Assembly: GCF_003149745.1 (NCBI RefSeq)
Contig: NZ_QGEG01000001.1
Coordinates: 248,001-312,000 of the forward strand
Origin: Flagellimonas aquimarina
Lineage (GTDB): Bacteria > Bacteroidota > Bacteroidia > Flavobacteriales > Flavobacteriaceae
Direction: 5' to 3'
Length of the DNA stretch: 64,000 nucleotides
The notes below the pieces were generated by a model, which was given only the letters and a program-made list of their open reading frames with translations, was not told the origin of the DNA and did no database searches. Shown piece by piece: positions 17,048-26,426 of this stretch (position 1 is its first letter; the number at the start of each line of letters is the position of its first letter). A program made the position numbers and the translations under genes.

Positions 17048-18081
17048 ACCCGATATAATTTTATGGGATATGTGGCCGAAGAATTCCACTGGGCAACATA
17101 AATATTCTCATCTTCATCTATACACACATCATGAGGGTGCGTAAAAATCTTTAAAGTTTGATGCATCGGATTCAGATTGTCATTTTCATATTCTGGAATA
17201 CTTCCACCCGGAGCAGAAATCAATTTGTTGTTTTCATCTAATATTGAAATAAAACCTGTGCCCTCAGACCCATCTCCAGACCATATAGTAGCCAAGTAAA
17301 TGTGATTGTTATGTATCACCGGCCTGCATATGTATGCTCCTGGCAAATCAATGGAGTTAAGATAGGTTCCATCCAACGAAAAACGTTTTAGCCTATTTTG
17401 TTGGCGAGCGGTTATCAACAAAGTTGGATTCTTTGGGTCACGATCATCAATACAAATACCATGAGCATTATTGAATAGGTGATCTTCATCACCTCTACCC
17501 CCAAATATGTTTTTTATGTTTCCTTTGGAATCGTAGTGCGTTATAAATTGAGAACCATACCCGTCTGCAACATAGATATCCCCATTTTCTGCAATAGCGG
17601 TTTCTGTGGGTATGTACTCCTCTTTGTTTTGATATTTCCCACTTTCTTTTGGAAATGGAAGAACTTGAATCACTTTTCCATCCAAAGTCGTTTTAATCAC
17701 CTCGTGCCTATCATTATCAGAGATGTACAAAAATTCGGTTCCATTTTCATCATGTATGGTTAACCCATGTGCACCAGGATATTCTTTTCCCCAAGTATCT
17801 AACAATTTTCCAGACTTATCATAGATAAGAACATTGTTTTTGGTGTGATTGGTCAACAGGATAATTCTTCCTTTAGCATCTTGCACCATTTCATGACAGT
17901 CCTTCACTGGAAAGTTCTTGCTATTAAGTTTTCCCCAGTTTAAGTCTATCTTATACTGATGACTTCCATGACCGATAACAACGTCTTTTTGCATACGCTC
18001 AGAAAATGATAAACTACCTATGGATGCCAAGCTCAAAGAGGCCAACCCTCCTTTTTCGATGAACCGTCTCCTATTCATCAT
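17044..18081 (-). CDS. Tat-exported NHL/six-bladed beta-propeller protein
   Basis: 345 residues. A twin-arginine signal opens the protein (MMNRRRFIEKGGLASLSLAS). The remainder is an NHL-type propeller with repeats such as VKDCHEMVQDAKGRIILLTN, GAHGLTIHDENGTEFLYISD, NGDIYVADGYGSQF and HPHDVCIDEDENIYVAQW. The closest known architecture is the peptidyl-glycine alpha-amidating lyase/NHL group, but lyase activity cannot be claimed. Start and stop overlap both neighbours by 4 bp (ATGA), so the three genes are translationally coupled with the DUF1501 gene upstream and the lipoprotein downstream. Tat export implies it folds, perhaps with a cofactor or metal, before crossing the membrane. Confidence 0.86.
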   Translation of the reverse strand: MMNRRRFIEKGGLASLSLASIGSLSFSERMQKDVVIGHGSHQYKIDLNWGKLNSKNFPVKDCHEMVQDAKGRIILLTNHTKNNVLIYDKSGKLLDTWGKEYPGAHGLTIHDENGTEFLYISDNDRHEVIKTTLDGKVIQVLPFPKESGKYQNKEEYIPTETAIAENGDIYVADGYGSQFITHYDSKGNIKNIFGGRGDEDHLFNNAHGICIDDRDPKNPTLLITARQQNRLKRFSLDGTYLNSIDLPGAYICRPVIHNNHIYLATIWSGDGSEGTGFISILDENNKLISAPGGSIPEYENDNLNPMHQTLKIFTHPHDVCIDEDENIYVAQWNSSATYPIKLYRV

Positions 18082-19568
18082 GCCAATATATCTTTTACCA
18101 AATGTCCTTCTACATCTGTAAGCCTAAATCTTCTGCCCTGATATTTATAAGTGAGTCTTTCATGATCAATACCCAATAAATGAAGCAGTGTTGCCTGAAA
18201 ATCATGAACATGCACAGGATTGTCAACTATGTTATAACCAAACTCATCTGTTTCACCATAAACAAAACCTGGCTTAATACCTCCTCCAGCCATCCACATA
18301 GTAAAACACCTTGGGTGATGGTCTCTTCCATAGTTAGTATCGGTCAATAAACCTTGAGAGTAATTAGTTCTACCAAATTCACCTCCCCATACAACCAATG
18401 TATCTTCTAACATCCCTCTTTGCTTAAGGTCAGCAACTAGAGCAGCCGAAGCTTGATCTACGTCCTTTGCCTGTTTTTCAATTGCGGAAGGCAAATTATC
18501 ATGCTGATCCCAGCCCATATGGTACAATTGGATAAAACGAACATCTTGCTCCGCCAACCTTCTAGCCAGCAAACAATTAGCAGCATAAGTGCCCGGTATT
18601 TTAGCATCAGCCCCATACATTTTATAAATGTAATCCGGTTCGTTCTCTGTGTTCATTACCTCCGGAACAGAAGTTTGCATTCTATAGGCCATTTCATATT
18701 GGGCTATTCTGCTTTGAATCTCCTCGTCGCCAAATTCCTTATACTGTTTTTCATTAAGTACGGCTAGATTATCGAGTATGGAACGCTTGGTTTCTTTAGA
18801 TATACCTTTAGGGTCATTTAAATAAAGAACAGGGTCCTTTGCTGCCCTAAATTGTACCCCTTGATGCAATGAATGAAGAAAACCATTGCCCCATAATCTA
18901 GTGTACAAAGGTTGACCGTTTGGTCTTCCTGTTCCCCGCGACAATAACACTGTAAAAGAAGGTAAGTTTTCATTTTCGCTTCCCAGTCCATAACTTAACC
19001 AAGAGCCAATACTAGGCCTGCCTGGTTGCTGTGATCCTGTTTGAAAAAAAGTGACAGCTGGATCATGGTTTATTGCTTCGGTATACATTGATTTTACAAT
19101 ACATAGCTCATCTACCATTTTAGCCGTATAGGGCAGTAGGTCACTGATCCATGTTCCGTTTTTACCATGTTGTTGAAAACCAAAATTTGAACCTACCAAA
19201 GGAAACTTGTCCTGTCCTGAGGTCATGCCAGTCAAACGTTGTCCGTTACGAATAGATTCTGGCAAATCCTCGCCCCTCCTCTGGTTAAGCAACGGTTTAT
19301 AATCAAAAAGTTCTAATTGTGAAGGACCTCCACTTTGAAATAGATAAATGACGCGTTTTATTTTTGCGGGATGATGAGGGGAGTTAAGAATACCTTTTAT
19401 CCCCATTGGATTATCCGCTTTAGTAATTAAACTGCCTTCTTTTTGATAAAAATTACAGCCAAGAAGAGAACCCAATGCCATTCCACCAACTCCCAACGCA
19501 GACTTTCCTAAGAAAGACCTCCTGTTCATATTGATTGCGTTGTCCGCTATTATTTTCTTTTCACTCAT
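18078..19568 (-). CDS. Tat-exported DUF1501 protein
   Basis: 496 residues. The N-terminus has a twin-arginine signal (MNRRSFLGKSALGVGGMALG) ending in a cysteine (SLLGC), so it may be a Tat lipoprotein. The body is DUF1501, of the alkaline-phosphatase/sulfatase superfamily: KRVIYLFQSGGPSQLELFDY, IGSWLSYGLGSEN, MGWDQHDN, VVWGGEFGRTNYSQG and RDHHPRCFTMWMAGGG are the conserved blocks that carry the superfamily's likely metal ligands (D, H, E, H). The typical sulfatase C-x-P-S-R is absent. DUF1501 genes normally accompany DUF1549/DUF1553 cytochromes, as here (1 bp from that gene). The reaction is unknown. Confidence 0.9.
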   Translation of the reverse strand: MSEKKIIADNAINMNRRSFLGKSALGVGGMALGSLLGCNFYQKEGSLITKADNPMGIKGILNSPHHPAKIKRVIYLFQSGGPSQLELFDYKPLLNQRRGEDLPESIRNGQRLTGMTSGQDKFPLVGSNFGFQQHGKNGTWISDLLPYTAKMVDELCIVKSMYTEAINHDPAVTFFQTGSQQPGRPSIGSWLSYGLGSENENLPSFTVLLSRGTGRPNGQPLYTRLWGNGFLHSLHQGVQFRAAKDPVLYLNDPKGISKETKRSILDNLAVLNEKQYKEFGDEEIQSRIAQYEMAYRMQTSVPEVMNTENEPDYIYKMYGADAKIPGTYAANCLLARRLAEQDVRFIQLYHMGWDQHDNLPSAIEKQAKDVDQASAALVADLKQRGMLEDTLVVWGGEFGRTNYSQGLLTDTNYGRDHHPRCFTMWMAGGGIKPGFVYGETDEFGYNIVDNPVHVHDFQATLLHLLGIDHERLTYKYQGRRFRLTDVEGHLVKDILA

Positions 19569-19569
19569 A

Positions 19570-21927
19570 TTACCCTCTTGAAATGGTTTCGTCTAAGTTT
19601 AGTATTGTATGTGCCGTTAAGGCCAATGCCGTTAAATGGTCTGAAGAAACTTCCATATCTGTAGAAAACTCCCCAATTGACAGATATTCGTCAGTAACCA
19701 CTTCCCCTGCCTTTATCTTTTCAAACGTATCTAAATAAAGGTTATGTAAGATTTTCAATTCTTCCTCATTTGGTTTTCTAGAAGTAGCATTTTGAAAAAC
19801 ATAGCCTATTTGGTTCAATGGTTCTTTACCGCTTGCATCTATGGCTTTGTATGCCAAGGCCCTTGCCGCTTCTATTAACTGTGGGTCATTTAAAAGCACA
19901 AGTGCCTGCAATGGCGTGTTAGTCTCTTGGCGCTTTACGGTACAAAGATCTCTTGAGGAAGCATCAAAAGTCATCATAGTCGGCGGCGGTACCGTTCTCT
20001 TCCAAAAGGTGTATAAACTTTTTCTGTACAGATCTTCACCTTCACTTTGAACGTAAGTTGAGGTACTTCCACCTCCCCCACCTGTAGTTTCTTCCCATAT
20101 ACCTTCTGGCTGGTACGGTTTTACACTTGGACCACCAACCTCCTCATTCAATAATCCACTTATTTTCAAGGCTTGATCCCTAATCATTTCCGCACTCAAC
20201 CTTAACCTGGAAGCTCTTGCCAAATAGGTGTTTTCTGGGTCTAATTCTTGCATTTCTTCTGTTATATGACTACTCTGTTGATAGGTGGAAGAGAGCACCA
20301 TATATTTCATGATTTGCTTAACATCCCATCCTTCTTTCATAAACTTGACCGCCAGGAAATCAAGCAATTCTGGATGCGAAGGCAATGCTCCCTGGTTTCC
20401 AAAATCATAAGAGCTTTCCACCAAACCTTTTCCAAACATTCTCTGCCAGATTCGGTTGACCGCAACACGCGCAGTCAATGGGTTTTTTTCATGAAACAAC
20501 CATTTGGATAAGCCCAATCTGTTTTTTGGAAAGTTATCTGGGAATGGTAAAATAGCCTCAGGCGTTGCAGGAAAGACTTGTTCTGAAGGTTGGTCATAAA
20601 CCCCCCTATTCAAAACAAATGTTTCTCTCTGTACCGGCATATCCCTCATAACCATTACCTCTACCTTTTGCTCAGGGTTTTTGGTCATGTTCACAAAGTT
20701 CAACACCCCTTCTTTATCTTCTTTTGAAACTATTATATATGGTTTCGGTATTTCTTGGGCATTTGCCATAAGCCCTTTCTCATCTATATTATTGAAAAAA
20801 CCGAAAAGCTGGAAATGTTCCTTTTGGCTTAAAGGGTCATATTTATGGTCATGACAGCGGGCGCATTCCATGGTCATTCCTAAAAAAGCAGTACTAAATG
20901 TATTTGTCCTATCCTCTACGTATTCTATGCGGTATTCCTCAGGAATCACCCCTCCTTCTGCAGTTATCTTGTGGTTTCTGTTAAATCCTGTGGCCAAAAT
21001 GGATTCTTTGGTTGCATTGGAAAGCATGTCTCCCGCCAATTGGTAGGTGACAAATTCATTATAAGGCATATTTTTTTCAAAGGCATGAATGACCCAATCC
21101 CGCCAAGGCCACATGGTGCGCTCAAAATCATCTTGATAGCCATGTGTGTCCGCATATCTTGCAACGTCCATCCAGTCTGCAGCCATGTACTCGGCATAAG
21201 CCGTGGTATTGAGCAAAGAATCAACAATTTTTTCGTAAGCATTTTTAGAGGTGTCTTTTATGAAGGCGTTGACTTGATCCACACTTGGAGGCAGTCCTGC
21301 GATACTAAAAAATGCGCGACGGACAAGTTGTTCTTTAGCAGCTTTTTTTGAAGGCGAAAACCCTTGGAGGTTTAATTTTTCTTGAATAAACTTATCTATC
21401 TCGTTTTGGCTCCATTCATCATTTTCAATTATCGGCACTGCTGGGCTAACTGGCGGTACAAATGCCCAATGCTTCTTGTACACAGCGCCTTGCTCCACCC
21501 ATTTTTTAAGCAGTTCCTTTTCATAATCGGACAATATGAGGTTGGATTCCGGTGGGGGCATTTTAAGCGTAGGGTCATCTTCAAAAATTCGTTTTATCAA
21601 CTCACTTTTTTCCAAATCACCGGGGATAATTGCATATCTATCTTTGTTCTCACCAATTGCGGCATATGCATCTTCAGGTTTGTTCAAAGAAAGTCCACCT
21701 TCAACTGCATTTTTATCTGGTCCATGACAGACGAAACACCTATCAGAAAGAATTGGTTTTATATGAAATGAGAAGTCAATACTATCTGGGATTTGACTTA
21801 TGGACTGTTCTAGAGATATAATTGCATACTCTCCTTTTTTACTCTGACAGCTTATCACTAAAAAAGACAGAATAACAAAATGTACCGGTAGAAACCTCTT
21901 CTTTATCAACGTCCTGATGACAGGCAT
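19570..21927 (-). CDS. Planctomycete-type cytochrome: PSCyt1 + DUF1549 (PSCyt2) + DUF1553 (PSD1)
   Basis: 785 residues. A lipobox (LVISCQSK, Cys27) anchors it. PSCyt1 carries the heme motif Cys64-x-x-Cys67-His68 in DRCFVCHGPD with a candidate methionine ligand in LKMPPP. DUF1549 follows (about 165-370) and holds a second C-x-x-C-H in MECARCHDHKYDPL, a conserved feature of this family. DUF1553 occupies the C-terminal part (about 475-745: NPLTARVAVNRIWQRMFG, LRLSAEMIRDQALKISG, ALVLLNDPQLIEAARALA). It leads the cassette, one base before the DUF1501 gene. The combination is abundant in Planctomycetes and Verrucomicrobia, and some marine Bacteroidetes have it; the enzyme function remains unestablished. 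Confidence 0.93.
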   Translation of the reverse strand: MPVIRTLIKKRFLPVHFVILSFLVISCQSKKGEYAIISLEQSISQIPDSIDFSFHIKPILSDRCFVCHGPDKNAVEGGLSLNKPEDAYAAIGENKDRYAIIPGDLEKSELIKRIFEDDPTLKMPPPESNLILSDYEKELLKKWVEQGAVYKKHWAFVPPVSPAVPIIENDEWSQNEIDKFIQEKLNLQGFSPSKKAAKEQLVRRAFFSIAGLPPSVDQVNAFIKDTSKNAYEKIVDSLLNTTAYAEYMAADWMDVARYADTHGYQDDFERTMWPWRDWVIHAFEKNMPYNEFVTYQLAGDMLSNATKESILATGFNRNHKITAEGGVIPEEYRIEYVEDRTNTFSTAFLGMTMECARCHDHKYDPLSQKEHFQLFGFFNNIDEKGLMANAQEIPKPYIIVSKEDKEGVLNFVNMTKNPEQKVEVMVMRDMPVQRETFVLNRGVYDQPSEQVFPATPEAILPFPDNFPKNRLGLSKWLFHEKNPLTARVAVNRIWQRMFGKGLVESSYDFGNQGALPSHPELLDFLAVKFMKEGWDVKQIMKYMVLSSTYQQSSHITEEMQELDPENTYLARASRLRLSAEMIRDQALKISGLLNEEVGGPSVKPYQPEGIWEETTGGGGGSTSTYVQSEGEDLYRKSLYTFWKRTVPPPTMMTFDASSRDLCTVKRQETNTPLQALVLLNDPQLIEAARALAYKAIDASGKEPLNQIGYVFQNATSRKPNEEELKILHNLYLDTFEKIKAGEVVTDEYLSIGEFSTDMEVSSDHLTALALTAHTILNLDETISRG

Positions 21928-22105
21928 ACAATTGGATTTTTGATTGTTGCTTTGAAGCTAATTAGATAACTGGAATTGCACTCAAAAATTTCGACCAATG
22001 GCAGACCAGAAAAGACTAATGAATTTGTTTATGCAAATTCAACTAGAGTTGACAGTACAATTGAGAAACGAGTCTGTTTGAATACAGTAAAAGGGGGAAT
22101 CTCCA

Positions 22106-22846
22106 TTACTCTGGCGAATTCCTACCCCATGTTATTGAATCGTTTAAAATTCGGCCTTTAGCATCATTTAGGTAGCTCCTGCCTATGGTATACCTAATTC
22201 CGTCAACTTCTAAACTATTGCCCTCTATTGCCTCAACCTTATCTATAGCAATAGTGTAGGATCTGTGAATCCGCAGAAATTTATCGGAGGGCAATTCATC
22301 CGTAAAACTGCCCAGGGTTTTGTGAATTATATACTTTGCTGAGGTAGTTTTGATTCGAATGTAATCCTTCAGGCTTTCAACTACTACAATTTCATCCAGA
22401 AAAATTTTTTGTAGTTTTTTTTTGTCCACTTTGACAAAAATACTTGGCTTTTCGTGCGCTGAATGGGTCCCGCTATTGGATGCTCCTTGTTTTAAGCTTA
22501 TAATTCGATTTACTGTTTTTAGAAATCTTGGAAAAGGAATAGGTTTTACGAGATAATCAATAACTTCAAGTTCAAAACTCTTTAATGCATATTCTTCATG
22601 CGCAGTAGTGATCACTATCATTGGAGAAACATGCAGCGATTCTAAAAAATTGAGCCCGTCCAAAATGGGCATATTGATATCCAGAAAAATGATATCAACT
22701 TCATTTTCCTGAAGAAATGATGTGGCGTCGATAGCATTTGAAAAAGTACGGACAAGATTTAATTGTTTTATCTGTTCGGCATAGTTCTTCAATACATTTA
22801 TGGCCAATGGCTCATCATCAATAATAATAACTCGTAAAGCTGTCAT
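22106..22846 (-). CDS. LytTR-family response regulator
   Basis: 246 residues. Receiver domain with Asp10/Asp11 and phosphoacceptor Asp56 (VDIIFLDINMPILDG), DYLVKPIPFPRFLK at its end, then a linker and a LytTR DNA-binding domain (about 140-240; LRIHRSYTIAIDKVEAIEGN, IGRSYLNDAKG). Its ATG overlaps the stop of the kinase gene (ATGA), so the two form one unit. It lies 178 bp upstream of the cytochrome cassette on the same strand and is divergent from the GH92/symporter operon. It is the only local DNA-binding regulator for either, since the glycan locus has no HTCS, SARP or anti-sigma gene of its own in the window. Confidence 0.92.
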   Translation of the reverse strand: MTALRVIIIDDEPLAINVLKNYAEQIKQLNLVRTFSNAIDATSFLQENEVDIIFLDINMPILDGLNFLESLHVSPMIVITTAHEEYALKSFELEVIDYLVKPIPFPRFLKTVNRIISLKQGASNSGTHSAHEKPSIFVKVDKKKLQKIFLDEIVVVESLKDYIRIKTTSAKYIIHKTLGSFTDELPSDKFLRIHRSYTIAIDKVEAIEGNSLEVDGIRYTIGRSYLNDAKGRILNDSITWGRNSPE

Positions 22847-23934
22847 ACTTTTAGTTTTAAATCTACATGAAACATATTTTCTTTCTCAAAAATATCAAGG
22901 TCATAATCTTTTGAATCATACCCCAGTTCCAAACGTTTTTTTACATTGGAAAGTCCTATGCCGCCACTTCTGGTCGCCACTTTGCTTTCTCTGTCACTAA
23001 CAGGAATGGTGTTGGACACATTAAAATACAAAAAATCGTCGGCAACACTTATATCTATCGTAATATGCATATCGCCAATGTTTTTGCTCGCTCCATGTTT
23101 AAAGCAGTTTTCAATTAATGGAACAAGCAACATTGGAGCTATCATCTTATTCTCTAAATCACCTGAAATCCCAATATCTATTTGTAATGAATCATTAAAT
23201 CGTATTCGCTCTAAATCTATATAGTTTTGAATACAATCTATCTCGCTTTTAAGGTCTTGCTTTCTTTTTCTTGTGGCATATAGTAAGTATCGCATTAGTC
23301 CAGATAGCTTTAGAATTACCTCGGGCGCCTTATCAGATTTTTCAAGAGTGAGTGAATAAATATTGTTTAATGTATTAAAGAAAAAGTGTGGAGAAACTTG
23401 CGACCTTAAAAACTTGAGTTCTGTTGTCAATTGTCTTTTTTCAAGGTCATGAAGCTTACTGTTTTCCCGCAACCAATCTACGGTTATCTTAATAGCAGTG
23501 GCAAAAGACACCACATAGAGTTCTCCCAACATTGTTTGTATTGCATAGTTTAGGGTCAGCCCTTCTCCTGCCAGTTCGGCTGGTCCCTCTGGCCATACAT
23601 TAGTACTCACTAAATAGTAGGTAAGGTTATATTTTACCAACAACATAACAAACAATGAAAGCAACACAATTGTGGTATATGTGATGTATTTTCTTTTATA
23701 AACATATTTGGGCATCAAAAAATAAATATTGAAGTAAGAAAGGGCAATATGAATTGGAAAACCTATCAAGTTGGTTTTGATGGAGTATTCAAAATCGTCA
23801 TGCATGCTACCCCAACGCAATGTATTCAGTGCAAAATAAATTGCCCAAAAAATAATATGGTGCATATAGGTAATGCGATACTGTTGCGAAGATTCAGCTT
23901 TTAAAAGCTCATCCAATTTATCATTTATGTACAT
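22843..23934 (-). CDS. LytS-type sensor histidine kinase
   Basis: 363 residues. Four hydrophobic segments in residues 25-155, then a coiled coil and the His_kinase domain: His183 in RSQVSPHFFFNTLNNIYSL, N-box in MLLVPLIENCFKHGAS, G-box in GGIGLSNVKKRLEL. The fold matches the other kinase at 5764-6828. No periplasmic sensor domain is visible, so a signal may be sensed in the membrane, as in other kinases of this group. It is translationally coupled to the LytTR regulator and starts at a promoter region shared with the first GH92 gene. Confidence 0.92.
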   Translation of the reverse strand: MYINDKLDELLKAESSQQYRITYMHHIIFWAIYFALNTLRWGSMHDDFEYSIKTNLIGFPIHIALSYFNIYFLMPKYVYKRKYITYTTIVLLSLFVMLLVKYNLTYYLVSTNVWPEGPAELAGEGLTLNYAIQTMLGELYVVSFATAIKITVDWLRENSKLHDLEKRQLTTELKFLRSQVSPHFFFNTLNNIYSLTLEKSDKAPEVILKLSGLMRYLLYATRKRKQDLKSEIDCIQNYIDLERIRFNDSLQIDIGISGDLENKMIAPMLLVPLIENCFKHGASKNIGDMHITIDISVADDFLYFNVSNTIPVSDRESKVATRSGGIGLSNVKKRLELGYDSKDYDLDIFEKENMFHVDLKLKV

Positions 23935-24012
23935 GGATTTCGATGCATTTTATTTGTACGGCTTTTCTGCTGTTTAGCTTTTGGGGCAGGTTGTTGGTCT
24001 AATTTTATTCCT

Positions 24013-24125
24013 CCTCAAAATAAAATTATAAATATTTAGGAATACAATTGCACAACCAATCACAACCATTGAATTTATCTACGCTACCGCCTAATCACCA
24101 TAAGAAAATCAAATATATTTTGAGG
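24013..24125. promoter_or_regulatory. Divergent promoter region with 10-bp inverted repeat
   Basis: CCTCAAAATA (24013-24022) and TATTTTGAGG (24116-24125) are exact reverse complements 93 bp apart. Read outward, each arm lies before one of the divergent genes: 79 bp before the kinase ATG (23934) and 39 bp before the GH92 ATG (24164). TATTTTG is close to the Bacteroidetes -7 element TAnnTTTG with one base missing. The arms may be two mirror-image promoters or paired operator sites. Confidence 0.45.
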
Positions 24126-24163
24126 AAAAGTATAAAAAATATCAATATTAATATAATTAGCAG

Positions 24164-26407
24164 ATGAGCAAATCTTCTTTTCTTTTCTTTTTGATAGTGT
24201 TCTTCATTGGCTCATCTTGTAAAGAAAAAAAACTAAATAGCACTTCTGATCATTTTACCGGGTATGTAGATCCTTTTATTGGCACAGGTGGTCACGGACA
24301 CACTTTTCCTGGCGCAACTGCTCCTTTTGGAATGGTGCAGCCAAGTCCGGATAATGGCACCACAGGCTGGGATTGGTGCTCTGGTTACCATATAACAGAT
24401 TCCATTATTTCTGGCTTTGGACAATTGCATCTTAGCGGCACTGGAATAGGGGATTTGGCCGATCTATTGTTAATGCCAACAAACAAAACGACCAATGTAT
24501 CTATGTTTGGCATTGCAAGGGATAGTTTGCCCTATACTGCCCGTTTTTCCCATTCTAGCGAAACTGCTTCCCCTGGTTATTACAAAGTTGACCTGGAAAA
24601 TGATATACGAGTTGAACTTACCGCCAACGAATATGTGTCTTTACATAAGTATACGTATCAAAAAAGTGATGTGCCTTCTTTTATTATTGACTTAGGCTAT
24701 GCGGTAAATTGGGATGCGCCTACCGAAAGCTACATTGCATTGGAAAGTGAAACCCAGATTGCGGGATACAGACACAGCGCGGGTTGGGCAAAAAACCAAA
24801 AAGTATTCTTTGTATTGGAAACCTCAGAACCAATCATAAACGCTCATTTTATGTCCAATGGTGAAACTTTGGGCAGCAGGAAAAAAGCAAAAGGAACAAA
24901 AACGGGAGCACAACTCTTTTTTAACAAAGATTCAACCTCAACGGTCGAAATCAAAGTGGCGGTATCTTCCGTAAGCATTGCAAACGCCAAAGAAAATCTT
25001 AGAAATTATGGTACTTCCGTTTCGTTTGACGAAGTAAAAAGCCAAACAAACAAAAAATGGGAAGAGCTATTGTCCAAAATTAAGATAGAGACACCTCAAG
25101 ATTCTCTAAAGACCATTTTTTATACTGCATTATATCATACGCAGGTAGCTCCGGTGCTCTTCAGTGATATTAATGGCGAGTTCCGATTGCAAAACGACAG
25201 TATCAGTACTGCCCAAGATTGGAATGCATATTCAACCCTCTCTCTGTGGGACACCTTTAGGGCCGAAAATCCTTTATTAAATATTTTACAGCCTGAAAAA
25301 GCAAACGATATTGTGCGGTCTATGCTTGCCTATTATGATGAACAAGGTAGATTGCCCGTATGGACCTTATATGGCAACGAAACCAATACCATGACCGGAA
25401 ACCATGGGGTATCAGTTGTTGTGGATACCTATTTAAAAGGAATTCGAGATTATGATGTTGATAAAGCATACGAGGCTGTTCGCAATACCATGATGGGAGA
25501 TATTAGAGGACTGGCACCCTATAAAGAATACGGATATATTCCTTATACAGAATTGGATGAGTCAGTTACGATAAGCCTTGAATTTGCCTATAATGATTGG
25601 TGTGTTGCACAAATGGCCAAGGATTTAGGCAAAGAGGAGGATTATCAATATTTCAGCAATCGTTCTAAGGCATTTAGACATCTTTTTGATACCGAAACTG
25701 GATTTATGAGAGGTAAGTCCGTAGATGGAAAAAGTTGGAACGAGCCATTTGACCCCAAGTTTTCAAGTCATAGGGAGCATACTGATTATACAGAGGGCAA
25801 TGCTTGGCAACACAGTTGGTTTGTTTTGCATGATGTTCCAAGTTTTATAGAGTTGCATGGAGGAAACAAGGCTTTTACAAAAAAGTTGGAACAACTTTTC
25901 ACTGAAAGTTCAGAGATTTCTGGAGAAAACGTTTCTGCAGATATTTCGGGTCTAATTGGGCAGTATGCACATGGTAACGAACCAAGCCATCATATTGCCT
26001 ACATGTTCAATAGTGCAAAAGAACCATGGAAGACTCAATACTGGGTAAGACAAATATTAGATACCCAATACACTACGCAGCCTGAAGGCTTGAGTGGAAA
26101 CGAAGATTGTGGGCAAATGTCTGCGTGGTATGTTTTTAGTTCATTGGGCCTCTACCCTATGAACCCGGCATCAGGTCAATATGAACTTGGAAGCCCCCTT
26201 TTTAAGAAAGCGACCATAACAATATCAGAAACAAAGGATTTTATCATTTCAGCTGAGAGTACCTCATCAGTCAATAAGTACATTCAAGCAGTTAAACTAA
26301 ATGGAGAATCATTGCAACGCACCTACATAACACACACGGAATTAATGGCAGGTGGCACATTAGAATTTGAAATGGGTCCTGATCCCAATAAAAATTGGGG
26401 TATTTAA
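24164..26407 (+). CDS. GH92 alpha-mannosidase, lipoprotein (paralogue 1)
   Basis: 747 residues. Lipoprotein signal with lipobox FFIGSSC (Cys19). The GH92 N-terminal beta-sandwich starts at YVDPFIGTGGHGHTFPGAT; the catalytic (alpha/alpha)6 domain contains SLWDTFRAENPL, EGNAWQHSWFVLHD, AHGNEPSHHIAYMFN and, near residue 645, GNEDCGQMSAWYVF. All the motifs normally seen in calcium-dependent exo-alpha-mannosidases of GH92 are present. It should remove terminal mannose from oligosaccharides at the membrane surface or in the periplasm. It opens the operon and its 3' end lies 19 bp before the symporter gene. The HGNEPSHH loop is the same as in paralogue 2 but different from 3 and 4. Confidence 0.93.
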   Translation: MSKSSFLFFLIVFFIGSSCKEKKLNSTSDHFTGYVDPFIGTGGHGHTFPGATAPFGMVQPSPDNGTTGWDWCSGYHITDSIISGFGQLHLSGTGIGDLADLLLMPTNKTTNVSMFGIARDSLPYTARFSHSSETASPGYYKVDLENDIRVELTANEYVSLHKYTYQKSDVPSFIIDLGYAVNWDAPTESYIALESETQIAGYRHSAGWAKNQKVFFVLETSEPIINAHFMSNGETLGSRKKAKGTKTGAQLFFNKDSTSTVEIKVAVSSVSIANAKENLRNYGTSVSFDEVKSQTNKKWEELLSKIKIETPQDSLKTIFYTALYHTQVAPVLFSDINGEFRLQNDSISTAQDWNAYSTLSLWDTFRAENPLLNILQPEKANDIVRSMLAYYDEQGRLPVWTLYGNETNTMTGNHGVSVVVDTYLKGIRDYDVDKAYEAVRNTMMGDIRGLAPYKEYGYIPYTELDESVTISLEFAYNDWCVAQMAKDLGKEEDYQYFSNRSKAFRHLFDTETGFMRGKSVDGKSWNEPFDPKFSSHREHTDYTEGNAWQHSWFVLHDVPSFIELHGGNKAFTKKLEQLFTESSEISGENVSADISGLIGQYAHGNEPSHHIAYMFNSAKEPWKTQYWVRQILDTQYTTQPEGLSGNEDCGQMSAWYVFSSLGLYPMNPASGQYELGSPLFKKATITISETKDFIISAESTSSVNKYIQAVKLNGESLQRTYITHTELMAGGTLEFEMGPDPNKNWGI

Positions 26408-26426
26408 ATATGACCAGTACAATTAT

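Noticed and set aside
20971-21771. Two long plus-strand frames opposite the PSCyt1/DUF1549/DUF1553 gene
   Set aside because: They mirror the conserved minus-strand gene and show no signal peptide or domain logic.
26367-26426. Upstream extension of the symporter reading frame into the GH92 gene
   Set aside because: Overlaps the coding end of GH92 paralogue 1 and lacks family similarity; the ATG at 26427 begins the first membrane helix.
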